Assembly: GCA_964513285.1 (NCBI GenBank)
Contig: CAZEML010000150.1
Coordinates: 1-10,828, forward strand
Source of the DNA: UBA11606 sp964513285
GTDB lineage: Bacteria > Actinomycetota > Acidimicrobiia > Acidimicrobiales > Aldehydirespiratoraceae
Length of the DNA stretch: 10,828 nucleotides
Direction of reading: 5' to 3'
Shown: positions 1-8,231 of the stretch, piece after piece
Position numbering within the stretch: the stretch's first letter is position 1
Layout: the number at the start of each line of letters is the position of its first letter
The notes under the pieces: model-generated
Databases searched by the model: none
Seen by the model: only the letters and a program-made list of their open reading frames with translations
What the model was told of the DNA's origin: nothing
Translations under genes and position numbers: made by a program

Positions 1-786
1 TGGACCGAACCCGCCTACCTCGAGACCGATGCGTCGTGGTGTGAGCCCGGCGGCGAGCCGGCGTCCCTGCTCGGCAACGGTGGCGCGTTCGGAGGCAAGC
101 TCGACAGCGATCTCGGCGCGGTGGCCCGCCGGTTGGCCGATGAGCACGGCCATCCGGTGCGGGTCGTCCTCGCCCGTGAGGACGTCGTCCGGCGCGGCCC
201 CAAGCGGCCCCCGCTCGCCGGTGGGATCAACGCGGACGGCACTGGCCTGATCCGGGTCGCTCGCACGCCCGGCATCGTCGACGCCATCGCGATGGTGGCG
301 CCCGACGTGACCGTCGAGGAGGTCGACGTCGTCGGGCCGCCCACCTCGGCTGCGATCCGTGGCGCGGGGTGGCTGGAGGCGGCGGTGCTCGTGGCCGCGG
401 CTCGGGGTGATGTCGGCTGGATCGCGGGTCCTGGAGGGGGCGAGGCGACGGCGGCGATCGACGACGACGGCACGGTGCGGATTCACGTGCGGGCCGGTGA
501 AACGCTCGACGAGGTCACCCTGCGGTCGTATTGCGTCGGTGCCGCCCACATGGCGCTGGGGCTGGTGCGCAGCGAGTCGATCGCGGTCGATCCCGAGACC
601 GGTGAGATCCACGATCTGACGATCCGGTCGTTCGGTGTCTTGCGGGCGGTCGACACGCCGGCGATCGAGGTGACCGTCGAACCCGATCCGCATCCCGCGG
701 TCAACGGCTCAGACGCGGTGATGGCCGCCGTGGCCGCCGCCGCGTGGCTCCACGAGGGGACGCCGGGAAGCTGGCCGATCGCCTGA
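1..786 (+). CDS. Molybdopterin-binding (xanthine dehydrogenase/aldehyde oxidase family) subunit, C-terminal part
   Basis: The reading frame is open from the first base, so the N-terminus lies outside the window; 261 residues are visible, ending in TGA. Residues 25-33 (LGNGGAFGGK region) match the glycine-rich GGxFGGK loop that binds the molybdopterin cytosine dinucleotide cofactor in xanthine dehydrogenase and aldehyde oxidase large subunits. It is followed by PVRVVLAREDVV (52-63), which fits the 'RPV-x-REED' segment of the same family, and by RGAGWLEAAV (120-129), which resembles the RGFGxPQ segment. The family oxidises C-H bonds of purines, aldehydes or CO in the cytoplasm together with FeS and FAD subunits. 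Only about 230 residues follow the GGxFGGK loop, clearly fewer than in full-length enzymes. The C-terminal GVGEP-like motif with the catalytic Glu is not evident; the matching place reads AVNGSDAV (233-240). Family is well supported, activity and substrate are not. It converges on the amidohydrolase with 12 bp between stop codons. Confidence 0.75.
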   Translation, partial: WTEPAYLETDASWCEPGGEPASLLGNGGAFGGKLDSDLGAVARRLADEHGHPVRVVLAREDVVRRGPKRPPLAGGINADGTGLIRVARTPGIVDAIAMVAPDVTVEEVDVVGPPTSAAIRGAGWLEAAVLVAAARGDVGWIAGPGGGEATAAIDDDGTVRIHVRAGETLDEVTLRSYCVGAAHMALGLVRSESIAVDPETGEIHDLTIRSFGVLRAVDTPAIEVTVEPDPHPAVNGSDAVMAAVAAAAWLHEGTPGSWPIA

Positions 787-794
787 CGGCTTCC
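766..794. terminator. Possible bidirectional terminator hairpin
   Basis: GGAAGC at 766-771 pairs with GCTTCC at 789-794, and an inner GGC/GCC can pair inside the loop. The hairpin spans the stop codon of the molybdenum hydroxylase-like gene and lies directly after the stop of the convergent amidohydrolase. There is no U-tract on either strand, so it is only a candidate for a GC-hairpin terminator of the kind common in actinobacteria. Confidence 0.28.
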
Positions 795-798
795 AACC

Positions 799-2508
<1,710 letters not shown>

Positions 2509-2514
2509 CGGGCC

Positions 2515-2520
2515 AGCGTA
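2515..2520 (-). promoter_or_regulatory. Candidate -10 element (leaderless start) of the amidohydrolase
   Basis: On the minus strand TACGCT (TANNNT) ends 6 nt before the ATG at 2508, placing a transcription start on or next to the A of the ATG. No Shine-Dalgarno-like sequence and no clear -35 element is seen. It lies between the methyltransferase stop and the amidohydrolase start. Confidence 0.35.
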
Positions 2521-2530
2521 GGGGAGCGGG

Positions 2531-3313
2531 TCAGGTCGGCGCCCGTGCGGTGAGGATCGGACACATGACGGCGCGGGTGACCGTGCCGCCGTGCTCGCGG
2601 GCAACGCGCGAGAGCGCGGCCAGCGTCGCTTCCTGATCGGCTGCGTCTCGCTTGCGGAAGTCGCTGAACGAACGGAACAAGGCGAGCAGGGCGTCCTCGC
2701 TCAATGTCATCCGCCACCGATGCACCTGAGATCGCACCTCGGTGAAGCCGTGGTCGGCGAGGCGGCGCGGGAGATCGAGATCGTCGAGGATGCCGTTGAG
2801 GCCGCGGGTGTTGGGCAGTGCGGTGGCGCTTCGCACCACCTGGTCCACCGGATCCGAGGCCACCACGGTCGGGTCGCGATGCACCAGCCACCACAGACAC
2901 AGCGGCGCGCCGGGGACGAGGTGTCGGCGCAGGATCGGGAGGCCGACGTCGGGGTCGACCCAGTGGAAGGAGGTCGCGGCGGCCACCGCGTCGAACCGCT
3001 GCTCGCCGAGATCGGCCGACTCGAGCGTCGAGACGTCGATCGTGAGGTGCTCAGACGGATGCTTGCGGCGAAGGACGTCCGCCAGCCCGGCCCCCGGTTC
3101 GATCGCGTGGACCGCGGCACCGGTGTCGAGCAGTCGGGCGGTCGCCTGCCCGGTCGCGGGGCCGATCTCGAGGACCCGCTGTCCGGGCTGGAGCGCGAGA
3201 TGGCCGAGCACCAGGTCCCAGACCTCGTCGGGGTAGCCCGGCCGCCCTTCGTCGTAGCCCTCGGCGTCGAGATCGAACGTCGAGCCGAGGTGCGTGCGTT
3301 CGTGCTCGTCCAC
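2531..3313 (-). CDS. Class I SAM-dependent methyltransferase
   Basis: A 260-residue soluble methyltransferase of the Methyltransf_11/25 type, transferring a methyl group from S-adenosylmethionine to an unknown acceptor. After a short leader, FDLDAEGYDEGRPGYP (13-28) is the usual N-terminal cap of these proteins. Motif I is VLEIGPATGQ (47-56), an acidic residue at the end of strand 2 is in AIEPG (70-74), and the post-II segment SFHWVDP (115-121) is the hallmark of this subgroup. The start is the GTG at 3313, because GAGGAGGG lies 4 nt upstream of it; an ATG at 3352 in the same frame has no ribosome binding site and would overlap the divergent mftF start. It is followed by the amidohydrolase after 22 bp. 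The divergent neighbour is a mycofactocin glycosyltransferase, so methylation of a glycosylated cofactor is a conceivable role, but the sequence alone does not show this. Confidence 0.85.
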   Translation of the reverse strand: MDEHERTHLGSTFDLDAEGYDEGRPGYPDEVWDLVLGHLALQPGQRVLEIGPATGQATARLLDTGAAVHAIEPGAGLADVLRRKHPSEHLTIDVSTLESADLGEQRFDAVAAATSFHWVDPDVGLPILRRHLVPGAPLCLWWLVHRDPTVVASDPVDQVVRSATALPNTRGLNGILDDLDLPRRLADHGFTEVRSQVHRWRMTLSEDALLALFRSFSDFRKRDAADQEATLAALSRVAREHGGTVTRAVMCPILTARAPT

Positions 3314-3317
3314 TCGT

Positions 3318-3325
3318 CCCTCCTC
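3318..3325 (-). promoter_or_regulatory. Strong ribosome binding site deciding the GTG start of the methyltransferase
   Basis: The minus strand reads GAGGAGGG, 4 nt before the GTG at 3313. This near-perfect Shine-Dalgarno sequence favours the GTG over the in-frame ATG at 3352. Confidence 0.75.
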
Positions 3326-3336
3326 GGGTTCGACGC

Positions 3337-3342
3337 TACCGT
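3337..3342 (+). promoter_or_regulatory. Candidate -10 element (leaderless start) of mftF
   Basis: TACCGT (TANNNT) ends 8 nt before the ATG at 3351, and no Shine-Dalgarno sequence precedes that ATG. This is the arrangement expected of a leaderless actinobacterial mRNA. The whole divergent spacer to the methyltransferase GTG is only 37 bp. Confidence 0.35.
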
Positions 3343-3350
3343 CGCTCACC

Positions 3351-4781
3351 ATGGCCGATCGTCCGCCGGCTCCGGCCGGCCTGCACCTCGTCGCCGCGGC
3401 CGGGCTCCGGGTGGAGGACGACGGCCGCGTGCTCGTCGGTGGGTCGCCGCCGCGACTCGTTCGTCTCTCGGAGGCCGGCGCGCGGATCGTGCGGGACTGG
3501 TTCGACGGCACGGCGGTCGGGGAGTCGGAGGCAGAACGTCGGCTCGCCCGCCGGGTGCTCGATGCCGGGATCGCCCACCCCTGCCCCGCCGAGGTACCTG
3601 CAGGCGAGGTCGTCGTCGTCCTCCCCGCGCTCGACGAGCCGGAGATCACCGAGGTGGCGGTCGAGCTCGCTGACGGCCGCCCCGTGATCGTCGTCGACGA
3701 CGGCTCCGATCCGCCGATCCCCACTCGCGACGATCGGGTCGAGATCGTGCGCCGATCGAATCCGGGCGGGCCCGGCGTCGCCCGCAACGATGGCCTTCGC
3801 CGCGCCACCGATCGAGGCGCTGAGTTCGTCGCCTTCGTCGATGCCGACGTCGATGCGCCTCCGGGATGGGTCGACCGGCTGCTCGCCCACTTCGTGGACC
3901 CCGACGTCGTTGCGGTCGCCCCCCGGGTCCGGCCCCACATCGGGACCTCCGCGCTCGAACGCTACGAGGCGACGTTCCCGTCCCTCGATCTCGGCGACCA
4001 GCCGGCGATGGTGGGGCCGGGTCGATCGGTCGCCTACGTGCCCTCGGCCGCGCTCGTCGTGCGGGCCTCGGCCTTCGAGGAGGCGGGTGGATTCGACCCC
4101 GCGCTCCGGTTCGGCGAAGACGTCGACCTCGTGTGGCGCCTGGTCGACGCGGGCCACACCGTGAGATACGACCCTGCGGTCGAGGTTCGTCATCGAGCTC
4201 GAGCCGACTGGCGGGCGTGGCTCACCCAACGTCGCGACTACGGGTCATCGGCGGCGGCGTTGGCCCAGCGTCACGGCCAGGCGGTCGCCCCGAGCCGGGC
4301 TCCGGTCGGGGTGTATGCCGCGATCGCGTCGGCCACCGTCGCTCCGGTGCCGGTCGCCGTCGGTGTCGCCGCCGCGGAAGCCGTCGCCGCCCATCGGCGG
4401 GTCGCCGCGTCGCTCGGTGCTCACCACGACCCGGCGCTCGTACGCGGGGGTCTGCTCGCCGCGGCTCGCTCCTCGGTGCTCGCGCTCCTGCGCGCCTGGC
4501 TTCCGGTCACCGCTTCCGTCGCTCTCACCGGTCGCCGACCGCGGCGGCGTCTTGCGGTCCTCCTCACCGCCGCAGTCGCGGCCGAAGTCGCGCCGTCGCC
4601 GCGTCATCTCGGTGGAATTCGCACCGCCGCCGTCCGCGCCGTCGATCACGCGGCCTATGGCGTCGGCGTCTGGACCGGGGTGCTCCGGGTCGGCCGACGC
4701 GGGCTCGCCGCCGTCTCACCGGTCCTGTCGCGCCCCGGGGTTCGAGCCGAACCGACCGCGACCGATACCGTCGGCGCATGA
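3351..4781 (+). CDS. mftF: Mycofactocin biosynthesis glycosyltransferase MftF
   Basis: A 476-residue family 2 glycosyltransferase. MftF attaches glucose units to the peptide-derived redox cofactor mycofactocin. The N-terminal 90 residues (GRVLVGGSPPRLVRLS, then RRVLDAGIAHPCP) match the MftF-specific lead-in that precedes the catalytic domain. The GT-A domain follows: VVVVLPALDE (87-96), VIVVDDGSD (112-120), GVARNDGL (142-149), the metal-binding DAD at 164-166, YVPSAALVVRASAFEEAGGFDPALRFGEDVDL (229-260 region) and RRDYGSSAA (294-302). The last 170 residues are rich in Ala, Val and Arg with hydrophobic stretches, as usual for MftF, and suggest membrane association. The start is the ATG at 3351; an in-frame ATG 57 bp upstream lies inside the divergent methyltransferase and is unlikely. 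The stop overlaps the next gene's ATG (ATGA), suggesting translational coupling. No mftA-E gene is seen in the window, so the rest of the pathway must be elsewhere. An ordinary GT2 enzyme is the alternative. Confidence 0.87.
   Translation: MADRPPAPAGLHLVAAAGLRVEDDGRVLVGGSPPRLVRLSEAGARIVRDWFDGTAVGESEAERRLARRVLDAGIAHPCPAEVPAGEVVVVLPALDEPEITEVAVELADGRPVIVVDDGSDPPIPTRDDRVEIVRRSNPGGPGVARNDGLRRATDRGAEFVAFVDADVDAPPGWVDRLLAHFVDPDVVAVAPRVRPHIGTSALERYEATFPSLDLGDQPAMVGPGRSVAYVPSAALVVRASAFEEAGGFDPALRFGEDVDLVWRLVDAGHTVRYDPAVEVRHRARADWRAWLTQRRDYGSSAAALAQRHGQAVAPSRAPVGVYAAIASATVAPVPVAVGVAAAEAVAAHRRVAASLGAHHDPALVRGGLLAAARSSVLALLRAWLPVTASVALTGRRPRRRLAVLLTAAVAAEVAPSPRHLGGIRTAAVRAVDHAAYGVGVWTGVLRVGRRGLAAVSPVLSRPGVRAEPTATDTVGA
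4766..4771 (+). promoter_or_regulatory. Possible internal -10 element before the serine hydrolase
   Basis: TACCGT ends 6 nt before the hydrolase ATG at 4778, within the last codons of mftF. The same hexamer precedes mftF. It could give an extra leaderless transcript, but the ATGA overlap makes coupled translation an equally good explanation. Confidence 0.22.
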
Positions 4782-5893
4782 CCGCCACGATCCTTCCCGC
4801 CCGCCTCGACGCTCTCGTCGCTCGCTGCCGTCGCGAGGTCGATGAAGGACGACTGCCCGGCTATCAGCTCGCAGTGGGGTTCGAGGGCGACATCGCCTAC
4901 GCCGAGTCCTACGGCGAGGCCCGCGACGATCAGCGCTTCCACACCTACTCCGCGGTGAAGCCGACGGTCAGCCTCACCGTCCTCGAGCTCGCCGCCGAAG
5001 GCCTGCTCGACCTCGACGCGCCCGTCGCCTCGGTCCTTCCGTCGTTCGGTGAGAACGGCAAGGCCGACATCACCTTGTCACAGGTGATGTTGCACGCCGG
5101 CGGGTTCCCGAGTGCGCCGATCGGGCGCGATGCGGCGGTGCGGGCCGAACGGCTCCAGCGGTACGCGACGTGGCGGACCACCTGGGAGCCGGGCACCCGC
5201 TACGAGTACCACCCGGTCCAGGCCCACTGGGTGCTCGGCGACCTCATCGAGGAGGTCACGGGTCGGTCGTACCCGGACGTGATCGACGAACGGATCATGG
5301 CGCCGGCCGGTCAGCCGCGGTGGCTGGCGATCCCGCTCGACGAACAGGACGGCGTCGTCGACGCCGTCGACGTCGGCGAACCGATCGACCCGGCCGAGTT
5401 CGAACGGCTCTTCGGCATGCCGATGCCCGACACCGGGGTCACCAACGACGGACTCCGCCAGCTCAACGACCCGGCCACCCGCGCCCTCGGCCACCCGGGC
5501 GGTGGCGGGATCACCAACGCGTCGGGTCTCGCCGGCTGGTACCAGGCGATCCTCCACGACGACGGCACCATCCTGCGGCCCGAGGTTCGGGAGGACGCGC
5601 TGCGGACGGTTCGCCAGACCCACAAGGATCCGCTCGGGATCGGGGCGCAGCGCACCCATGTCTTCACCCTCGCCGGCGACGACGGACAGGCCCCGGGCCG
5701 AGGTCACGGGCACGCCAGCAGCGCCTGGGCGTTCGGCCACGGCGGTGCGAAGGGTCAGATCGCGTGGGCCGACCCGGCGACCGGCGTCTCGCTCGGCTTC
5801 ATGACCAACGGCCTCGATCTCAACGACATCGTCGTTGGTCGCCGATCGATCGCCATCTCGTCGAAGGCCGGCCTGCTCACGACGCCGCAGTAG
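4778..5893 (+). CDS. Serine hydrolase, beta-lactamase (class C)/esterase family
   Basis: A 371-residue protein with the penicillin-binding transpeptidase-like fold used by class C beta-lactamases, D-aminopeptidases and many esterases. The nucleophile motif SxxK is SAVK (58-61) inside FHTYSAVKPTVS. DLDAPVASVLPSF (78-90) and LSQVMLHAGGFP (100-111) are the typical following segments. The second motif is RYEYHPVQAHWVLGDLIEEVTG (141-162), with Y142 or Y144 as the general base where most relatives show YxN. The third motif, equivalent to KTG, is HGG at 321-323 in FGHGGAKGQ. No signal peptide is visible, so it should act in the cytoplasm and be an esterase, amidase or peptidase rather than a resistance beta-lactamase. 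The start is the ATG at 4778, overlapping the mftF stop by 3 bp; the open frame extends much further upstream only as an antisense-like shadow within mftF. Close coupling to mftF makes a role with glycosylated mycofactocin or its peptide precursor worth considering, but this is inference. Confidence 0.85.
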   Translation: MTATILPARLDALVARCRREVDEGRLPGYQLAVGFEGDIAYAESYGEARDDQRFHTYSAVKPTVSLTVLELAAEGLLDLDAPVASVLPSFGENGKADITLSQVMLHAGGFPSAPIGRDAAVRAERLQRYATWRTTWEPGTRYEYHPVQAHWVLGDLIEEVTGRSYPDVIDERIMAPAGQPRWLAIPLDEQDGVVDAVDVGEPIDPAEFERLFGMPMPDTGVTNDGLRQLNDPATRALGHPGGGGITNASGLAGWYQAILHDDGTILRPEVREDALRTVRQTHKDPLGIGAQRTHVFTLAGDDGQAPGRGHGHASSAWAFGHGGAKGQIAWADPATGVSLGFMTNGLDLNDIVVGRRSIAISSKAGLLTTPQ

Positions 5894-7061
5894 CCGAGCC
5901 CTTCGGCGCGCCGGCGCGCACCAAGCCCCACATCGACGCCATCGCGAGCACGACCCCGAGCGACACCCAGGCCAGCGCCTCGGCGCTGGTGCCGTCGATC
6001 AGGAAGCCGATCAACGACGGCACGACGATGGCGCCGGCCGACGAGGCGGCGAACTGGTAGCCGACGATCCGAGCGGCGCGTTCGGCGCCCAGGTACACGG
6101 GCGTGCGATTGACGACCGCGGGGAACATCACCGAGAAAGCGAAGCCGAGGACGGGGAGACCGGCCGCGCCCCAGCCGAGGGGATCGACCGCGAACACGAC
6201 CGCACCCACCACCGCCAGCGCGGAGGCCTGGGTCATCATCACCTCCGGCGCCCACCGGTCGCCGACCGCCGCCAGCAGGAAGCGGCCTGCGGTGAGGCCA
6301 CCCCAGTACGACGCGACCAAGAACCCCGCCGCGACCTCGCCGATGTCGCGTTGCTCGGTGAGCAGGGTGAAGCTCCACTGACCCACCGCGACCTCGACGC
6401 CGACGTAGAAGAAGAACCAGGCGAGCACCATCGGCAACAGACGGGCCGAGCCGGTGCCGACGTGCTCCTGGGCGGCTTCGACGTCGGCGGCGACCGGGAG
6501 ATCGTCGAACCCGGAGCGGGCGAGCGGCAGCGCCACCAGGACGGCGATCTGCAACCCGGCGAAGATCCAGAAGGGCACCTGCCACCGATCGCCGCCCGCC
6601 ACGAAGGCGGTCGCGACCAGGGGGCCGGCGACCGCACCGACGCCGTAGAACCCGTGGAGGAGCCCCATCGCCCGGGCGCCCTGCTTCACCGCGACCCACG
6701 CGTTGATCGTGGCGTCGAGCAGGCCGTTGCCGAGCCCGAGGAGCGCGAACCCCGCGAGCGTGGTCGGCCAGGTCCACCCCGTACCGATCAGCATCAGGGC
6801 GACCATGGCACCGGCGGACCCGACCCGGATCACCGCGGCCATGCCGAAGCGGTCGCTCAGATGGCCCGAGAGCAGCGACGCGACCATGTAGCCGCCGGCG
6901 AGGCACGCGAAGACCTGTCCGAACGACCCGTCGGTCTGGCCGAACTCGTCGCGCAGATCGGGCCAGACCGTGCCGATCGCCCCGTCGGTCATGCCGAGCA
7001 CCACGAAGGCCGCGATGCCGAGGATCAGGGCTCGGCTGGCCGGGTTCGTGGGCACGTGCAT
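5877..7061 (-). CDS. Major facilitator superfamily transporter
   Basis: An integral membrane transporter of 394 residues with about 12 hydrophobic segments. Transmembrane segment 1 begins almost at once (ALILGIAAFVVLGMTDGAIG). The signature loop between segments 2 and 3, LLSGHLSDRFG, matches the MFS pattern GxLaDrxGrk. The loop after segment 4 contains GLLDATINAWVA, reminiscent of FucP/sugar or YjiJ-type carriers. A longer hydrophilic stretch, FDDLPVAADVEAAQEHVG, separates the two six-helix halves. The substrate cannot be read from the sequence. I chose the ATG at 7061, which leaves a 31-bp divergent spacer to the ABM gene; an in-frame ATG at 7094 would add 11 residues and share a CATG with the ABM start. 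The 3' end overlaps the convergent serine hydrolase by 17 bp. The divergent small ABM protein may be regulated from the same spacer. Confidence 0.88.
   Translation of the reverse strand: MHVPTNPASRALILGIAAFVVLGMTDGAIGTVWPDLRDEFGQTDGSFGQVFACLAGGYMVASLLSGHLSDRFGMAAVIRVGSAGAMVALMLIGTGWTWPTTLAGFALLGLGNGLLDATINAWVAVKQGARAMGLLHGFYGVGAVAGPLVATAFVAGGDRWQVPFWIFAGLQIAVLVALPLARSGFDDLPVAADVEAAQEHVGTGSARLLPMVLAWFFFYVGVEVAVGQWSFTLLTEQRDIGEVAAGFLVASYWGGLTAGRFLLAAVGDRWAPEVMMTQASALAVVGAVVFAVDPLGWGAAGLPVLGFAFSVMFPAVVNRTPVYLGAERAARIVGYQFAASSAGAIVVPSLIGFLIDGTSAEALAWVSLGVVLAMASMWGLVRAGAPKGSATAAS
5893..5919. terminator. Possible hairpin region after the serine hydrolase
   Basis: Just after the hydrolase TAG, GCCGA (5893-5897) can pair with TCGGC (5903-5907). 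A perfect 14-bp palindrome GCGCGCCGGCGCGC follows at 5906-5919. Both lie within the last codons of the convergent MFS gene, so they may be coding coincidence in GC-rich DNA; no U-tract follows. Confidence 0.22.
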
Positions 7062-7092
7062 TCCCGGAGTCTGCCGACCAGAATCGCTCGAC

Positions 7093-7392
7093 ATGCTCAT
7101 CATCGCTGGAACCATCACCCTCGCTCCCGAACAACTCGACGACGCGCTGGCGCTCGCCCTGCCGTTCGGCGAGACCGTGCGCACCGAGCCCGGGTGCATC
7201 GAGTACCTCTTCACCCCGAACCCCGCGGTGCCAGGCGAGCTTCGGCTGTTCGAGGTCTGGGAGAGCGAGGAGGCGCTGGCGGCGCACTTCACCACCCCGC
7301 ACATGGCGGAGTGGCAGCGTCAGATCGGTGAGTTCGACATCCGCGGACGCGACCTCGTCAAGTACGACGTCGCCGGCAGCGCGCCGCTCTAG
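7093..7392 (+). CDS. Small ABM-fold protein (putative quinol monooxygenase, YgiN-like)
   Basis: A 99-residue protein of the antibiotic biosynthesis monooxygenase (ABM) fold, usually a dimeric ferredoxin-like alpha/beta barrel. MLIIAGTITL begins the first strand. TEPGCIEYLFTPNP is the typical 'EPGC/xxY' segment, and LRLFEVWESEEALAAHFTTPHM is the family's best-conserved stretch (W, E, A-x-x-x-H), where the histidine often lines the active site. Members oxidise quinols or polyketide phenols without added cofactor, but many have no known substrate. The ATG at 7093 is chosen because the fold starts directly there; the upstream open frame is the antisense of the MFS gene. CAGAAT ends 8 nt before the ATG and no ribosome binding site is seen, so it may be leaderless. 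The stop TAG is shared, as part of a CTAG palindrome, with the convergent crotonase gene. Confidence 0.8.
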   Translation: MLIIAGTITLAPEQLDDALALALPFGETVRTEPGCIEYLFTPNPAVPGELRLFEVWESEEALAAHFTTPHMAEWQRQIGEFDIRGRDLVKYDVAGSAPL

Positions 7393-7396
7393 CGGC
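7383..7396. terminator. Inverted repeat centred on two convergent stop codons
   Basis: GCCGCT (7383-7388) and AGCGGC (7391-7396) flank a 2-nt centre and contain the CTAG that provides the TAG stop of both the ABM gene and the crotonase gene. As RNA it can fold as a 5-bp stem with a TCTA loop on either strand. It is a short stem without a U-tract, so it is only a weak bidirectional terminator candidate. Confidence 0.25.
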
Positions 7397-8165
7397 CCCG
7401 CGACTTCAGATAGGCGGCCGCCACCGCCCGCGACTCGGGGTCGTGGAGGGCGTTGACGAGGGAGTCGGCATCGGACCACGCGGTGAGGGTCGACACGAGT
7501 TCCTCGGCGGCGGCGTCGACCGCCTTCAGCGTCGATCGCAGGGTCAGGGTCGACTTGGTGGCCAGGTTCTCGGCCAGGGCCTCGGCCTCGGCGAGATGGG
7601 CACCGTCATCGGCGATCGTGTTGAGCATGCCGAGGGCCTTGGCCTCCGCGGCGGAGAACGGCCGGCACGTCAGCACGAGTTCGCGGGTCGCGGCCGGGCC
7701 GATCTCTCGCACGAGTCGTTGAATCCCGCCCCACGCGAGCGGGATGCCGAGGTCGACCTCGGGGATCGCGAAGCGCGTCGATGCCGCCGCGACCCGGAGA
7801 TCGCATGCGGCGGCCAAGACGACACCGCCCCCGACACAGTGACCGTGGATCGCGGCGATCGTGACCGCCTCCATCTGCTCGATCGCCTCCGCCATCCGCC
7901 GCCCGGCATCGGCCGCGTCGCGGGGGAGTGGAGCGTCGTCGTCGGAGCTCCCGAAGCTCGCCAGGTCGGCGCCGGCACTGAACGCCCGCCCGGCGCCGTG
8001 CACGATCACGACGCGAACCTCGGGGCGCGCGTCGAACCAGTCCGCGGCGGCCGCGAGTTCCTCGAGACAGGTGGTCGACAACGGGTTGAGCGAGTCGGGC
8101 CGGTTGAGGGTGATGCGGCCGATGCGATCGTCGGCGGCGACGAGGAGAGTCTCGAAGTCGGTCAT
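7389..8165 (-). CDS. Enoyl-CoA hydratase/isomerase (crotonase) family protein
   Basis: A 258-residue cytoplasmic enzyme of the crotonase superfamily, acting on acyl-CoA thioesters. The N-terminus has the usual RIGRITLNRPDSLNPLS (14-30). The first oxyanion-hole segment is GAGRAFSAGADLASF (57-71) and the second is GHCVGGGVVLAAACDL (108-123). IPEVDLGIPLAWGGIQRL (134-151) carries Glu136, the counterpart of Glu164 in rat mitochondrial hydratase. The counterpart of Glu144 is Val116 (GGGVV instead of GGGCE), so a classical hydratase mechanism is doubtful; isomerase, dehalogenase-like or other crotonase chemistry is possible. The ATG at 8165 starts the domain (MTDFETLLVA). There is no Shine-Dalgarno sequence; CATCGT lies 6 nt upstream inside the end of a perfect inverted repeat. 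The gene converges with the ABM gene, with stop codons sharing CTAG, and follows the membrane SMC-like gene by 117 bp on the same strand. Confidence 0.88.
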   Translation of the reverse strand: MTDFETLLVAADDRIGRITLNRPDSLNPLSTTCLEELAAAADWFDARPEVRVVIVHGAGRAFSAGADLASFGSSDDDAPLPRDAADAGRRMAEAIEQMEAVTIAAIHGHCVGGGVVLAAACDLRVAAASTRFAIPEVDLGIPLAWGGIQRLVREIGPAATRELVLTCRPFSAAEAKALGMLNTIADDGAHLAEAEALAENLATKSTLTLRSTLKAVDAAAEELVSTLTAWSDADSLVNALHDPESRAVAAAYLKSRGR

Positions 8166-8172
8166 GACGAGA

Positions 8173-8200
8173 CGATGCCACGCCCGGAGGCGTGGCATCG
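8173..8200 (-). promoter_or_regulatory. Perfect 12-bp inverted repeat in front of the crotonase gene (operator or hairpin)
   Basis: CGATGCCACGCC (8173-8184) and GGCGTGGCATCG (8189-8200) are perfect reverse complements around a 4-nt centre (CGGA). The repeat ends 7 nt before the crotonase ATG at 8165 and overlaps its likely -10 region (CATCGT on the minus strand). It is in non-coding DNA. Position and symmetry fit a repressor operator for a dimeric regulator, or alternatively a terminator or leader hairpin. No U-tract follows, which argues somewhat against an intrinsic terminator. Confidence 0.6.
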
Positions 8201-8231
8201 ACCCTGCATACCAACGATCGTCATCGGCTGA

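Noticed and set aside
3350..3352. ATG at 3352 as the methyltransferase start
   Set aside because: It has no ribosome binding site and overlaps the mftF start codon. The GTG at 3313 has GAGGAGGG at good spacing and begins the conserved region.
3336..4229. Long minus-strand open frame opposite mftF
   Set aside because: In GC-rich DNA the antisense frames stay open by codon bias. Its translation has no domain-like pattern and it lies fully opposite a well-supported gene.
5835..7331. Long plus-strand open frame opposite the MFS transporter
   Set aside because: The translation is dominated by charged, His/Arg/Glu-rich low-complexity sequence, typical for the antisense of a membrane protein gene. 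The minus-strand frame has clear transmembrane segments.
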